Positions 62,222 to 64,000 of a stretch of 64,000 nucleotides of DNA are shown here, piece by piece. How positions within the stretch are numbered: position 1 is the stretch's first letter; each line of letters starts with the position of its first letter. The stretch lies in contig NZ_CP004387.1 in assembly GCF_000299335.2 (NCBI RefSeq), positions 2,480,001 through 2,544,000 on the forward strand, read 5' to 3'. The position numbers and the translations under genes were made by a program. The DNA is from Isoalcanivorax pacificus W11-5. Its GTDB lineage: Bacteria > Pseudomonadota > Gammaproteobacteria > Pseudomonadales > Alcanivoracaceae. The notes under the pieces were generated by a model. The model ran no database searches and had not been told where the DNA came from. It worked only from the letters and a program-made list of their open reading frames with translations.

Positions 62222-63121
62222 CTACAGGCCCAGCAGATAATTGGCCAGCGGCACCGTAACCAGAGACAGCAGGATACCAATGCCGACGATATGATTCGCC
62301 AGCGACGGCGCCAGCCCGTGTTGTTGTGCCAGAATACCGGCGGTGATCATCGGCGCCATGGCCGCCTGCAATACGGCGATATCGCCCGACGCAGGCGGCG
62401 CGCCGATGGCCATGGCAATGCCCCATATCATCAACGGCGCGAGCATCAGTTTCCAGCCCAGGCCGTACAGCATGGGACCCAGGTCATGACCGGAAGCACG
62501 CAGCCGCAACTGCATGCCGACCGAAAACAGCGCCAGCGGCGTCAGCGTCAGGCCGAGCCGCCCGGCGACTTCCATCAGGACCGGCGGCAAGCCACCGGCC
62601 TGACGCAGCAGCAGCGCCGCCACCAGGGCAATAAAGGCAGGGAAAGTGACCACGCGTTTCGCCAGCGCTGCCGGGTGAACCCGCAGGCCGGAGTACAGCG
62701 CGGCCACGATGACACCGGCAGACGACAACGCCAGAAACGACCCGAGTTGATCGGCGATCACCGCCACACCCAGCGCATCATGCCCGCGCAGCGCTTCGAT
62801 CAGGGGATAACCGACAAAAGAGGTGTTGCCCAGCCCGGCGGTCAATACCAGCGCACCCACCTGACCGCGACTCCAGCCACGCCAGCGGCCCACCAGGCTG
62901 ATCAGCAGCCAGGCACCGGCAAACACCAGCCACATGGCGACGGCAGGAAACAACAGGTCATTGGACCATTCCAGCAGGATGATCTGCTGCAGCACCAGCG
63001 CCGGCAGCGCCACATGCAACACCCACCAGTTCAGGCCAGGCACCAAACCCTCGGGATGCCGGAAACGGGCAGCAATCGCCCCGGCACCGATACAGATCAC
63101 CACCAGCCACAGCGCACTCAC
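62222..63121 (-). CDS. AEC-family (auxin efflux carrier-like) membrane transporter
   Basis: 299 residues with about nine or ten hydrophobic segments, in the pattern of the AEC (MadM/YfdV-like) family. It has a conserved core GLGNTSFVGYPLIEAL and a C-terminal repeat TAGILAQQHGLAPSLANHIVGIGILLS. Substrates in this family are small organic acids; this one is unknown. I chose the GTG at 63,121, with GAGG 7 nt upstream. The longer frame from 63,166 would start inside the terminator of the preceding gene. It may be co-transcribed with pncC (27-nt gap). Confidence 0.85.
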   Translation of the reverse strand: MSALWLVVICIGAGAIAARFRHPEGLVPGLNWWVLHVALPALVLQQIILLEWSNDLLFPAVAMWLVFAGAWLLISLVGRWRGWSRGQVGALVLTAGLGNTSFVGYPLIEALRGHDALGVAVIADQLGSFLALSSAGVIVAALYSGLRVHPAALAKRVVTFPAFIALVAALLLRQAGGLPPVLMEVAGRLGLTLTPLALFSVGMQLRLRASGHDLGPMLYGLGWKLMLAPLMIWGIAMAIGAPPASGDIAVLQAAMAPMITAGILAQQHGLAPSLANHIVGIGILLSLVTVPLANYLLGL

Positions 63122-63149
63122 TGACTCGCCTCTGCAGATTGCGTGAACG

Positions 63150-63172
63150 AAAAAACCCGCCGGCACGGCAGG
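63150..63172 (-). terminator. Rho-independent terminator of the amidotransferase gene
   Basis: Leftward, stem CCTGCCG / CGGCGGG (one T-G wobble, loop TGC) is followed directly by six T residues. It lies about 85 nt after the stop of the upstream gene and ends before the GTG start of the transporter. Confidence 0.7.
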
Positions 63173-63256
63173 TCACATGATGGCTGCGCAGTGTACCACT
63201 GCGCCTGCGCGCATGGGGTGGTTATTGGGCGAAAGTCGGGGTGCATCTCACCGCGG

Positions 63257-63982
63257 TCACTGCTGCGCATGCGCCGCGATCTTTGCAAAACGGCTCAGCA
63301 GCGCCGTCGCCTGCGGCGTGTCACGCACTTCGGCAGCGAGCGCTGCCTGATCACGCCCCTGCCCGGTTAGCACGTCGGCCATCTGCGCGATGTAGCAACG
63401 CATCGCAGTTGCGGAAAATTCCGGATGAAACTGCACGCCCCAGGCGCATGCACCGATACGAAATGCCTGATGAGGTTCATGTTCGCCCCGGGCCAGCAGG
63501 ACGGCAGCCTCCGGCAACGCCAGCACCGACTGGCGGTGCACCAGTTGTACGGCGAAACGCGGTGCTGTGTCGCCGAACAAGGCATCATCACGCGCCTGCT
63601 CCAGCAACGTTACGTCGGCCGTCCCTATCTCGATGCCACCGGGGTGATAGTCGACTCGCCCGCCGAAGGCGTGTGCCAGCAACTGGTGTCCGTAACAGAT
63701 GCCCAGTATTGGCACACCCGCCCCGATCAATGCCCGCAGCCAGTCCGCCGCACGTTCACTCCAGGGCTCCCGGTCGCTGACCATGCTGTGCGAGCCGGTC
63801 ACCACCACGCCGGCCAGGGTGTCGGCGGCGGGCAAGGTATCTGCCTCGCGGATATCCAGCGTTGTCACCGGCAGATGTTCACCCAGGCCATCGGCAATCC
63901 AGTTGTCGAAATCGCCCAGGCGGGCGCTGATCCCGGGGAAGGTGCGGCCAGCACAGGCAATCAGAATCGGCTTGGACGCCAT
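63257..63982 (-). CDS. Class I glutamine amidotransferase
   Basis: 241 residues. The triad of the GATase1 fold is visible: the nucleophile Cys in GVPILGICYGHQLLAHAFGG, and the His-Glu pair in WGVQFHPEFS. VVVTGSHSMVSDREPW lies where the oxyanion-strand region is expected. It resembles the stand-alone GMP-synthase-like glutaminases (YfeJ-type), which liberate ammonia from glutamine for an unknown acceptor. The ATG at 63,982 has GGAG 7 nt upstream; a TTG one codon earlier is less likely. Upstream context is cut off by the window end. Confidence 0.88.
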   Translation of the reverse strand: MASKPILIACAGRTFPGISARLGDFDNWIADGLGEHLPVTTLDIREADTLPAADTLAGVVVTGSHSMVSDREPWSERAADWLRALIGAGVPILGICYGHQLLAHAFGGRVDYHPGGIEIGTADVTLLEQARDDALFGDTAPRFAVQLVHRQSVLALPEAAVLLARGEHEPHQAFRIGACAWGVQFHPEFSATAMRCYIAQMADVLTGQGRDQAALAAEVRDTPQATALLSRFAKIAAHAQQ

Positions 63983-64000
63983 CAATATTCTCCAACCTCA

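Noticed and set aside
63122-63166. Longer start for the AEC transporter
   Set aside because: It would begin inside the terminator hairpin and T tract of the preceding gene. The GTG at 63,121 has a proper ribosome binding site.
1-64000. Prophage, insertion sequence or transposase
   Set aside because: No transposase, integrase or phage structural gene was recognised on either strand.

Overview
The window looks like a chromosomal segment of a high-GC gammaproteobacterium. The right end (about 55.2-64 kb) carries the order GATase, AEC transporter, pncC, recA, recX, alaS, lysC, csrA, tRNA-Ser(GCU), all on the minus strand. This block is typical of Pseudomonas/Alcanivorax-type genomes. I lean to an Alcanivoracaceae-like marine bacterium, but that is inference from gene order and GC, not a species call. 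Every gene in the window is on the minus strand.

Right block (55,209-63,982): ordinary housekeeping genes. recA has a clear promoter (TTGCAG, 17 nt, CATAAT) with a LexA box directly after the -10. csrA has a strong AGGAGG ribosome binding site. tRNA-Ser(GCU) is followed by a 63-nt perfect palindrome that works as its terminator and also mirrors the last 11 bases of the tRNA.

Junction (54,296-55,208): about 0.9 kb with no convincing gene. It holds a run of four mini-hairpins, a degenerate copy of the tRNA terminator arm, a rightward terminator, an AT-rich stretch, and a GGA-rich leader for the big operon.

Left block (10-54,295): six tightly spaced or overlapping genes that occupy 54 kb. In order of transcription they are: a 40.4-kb gene for a 13,467-residue secreted protein made almost only of Ig-like, beta-propeller, SbsA-like, TIG and calcium-binding TSP3 modules; two lipoproteins of the parvulin/SurA type, the second with a degenerate isomerase domain; a 1,480-residue exported Ig-like protein; a roughly 2,337-residue exported protein ending in a PD-(D/E)XK-type nuclease domain; and a small AT-rich gene for a soluble orphan protein, placed exactly where an immunity gene would be. 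Three of the junctions are 1-nt stop/start overlaps (TAATG or TGATG). GC drops abruptly inside the nuclease gene at about 5,280 and again in the last gene, and more gently over the last fifth of the giant gene.

My reading (inference) is that the left block is an accessory locus beside tRNA-Ser. It encodes a giant surface or extracellular protein, its own periplasmic folding helpers, and a toxin-like effector with a cognate immunity protein. I know of no named system with this composition. No secretion channel or cell-wall/outer-membrane anchor is visible in the window, so how the giant protein is exported remains open.
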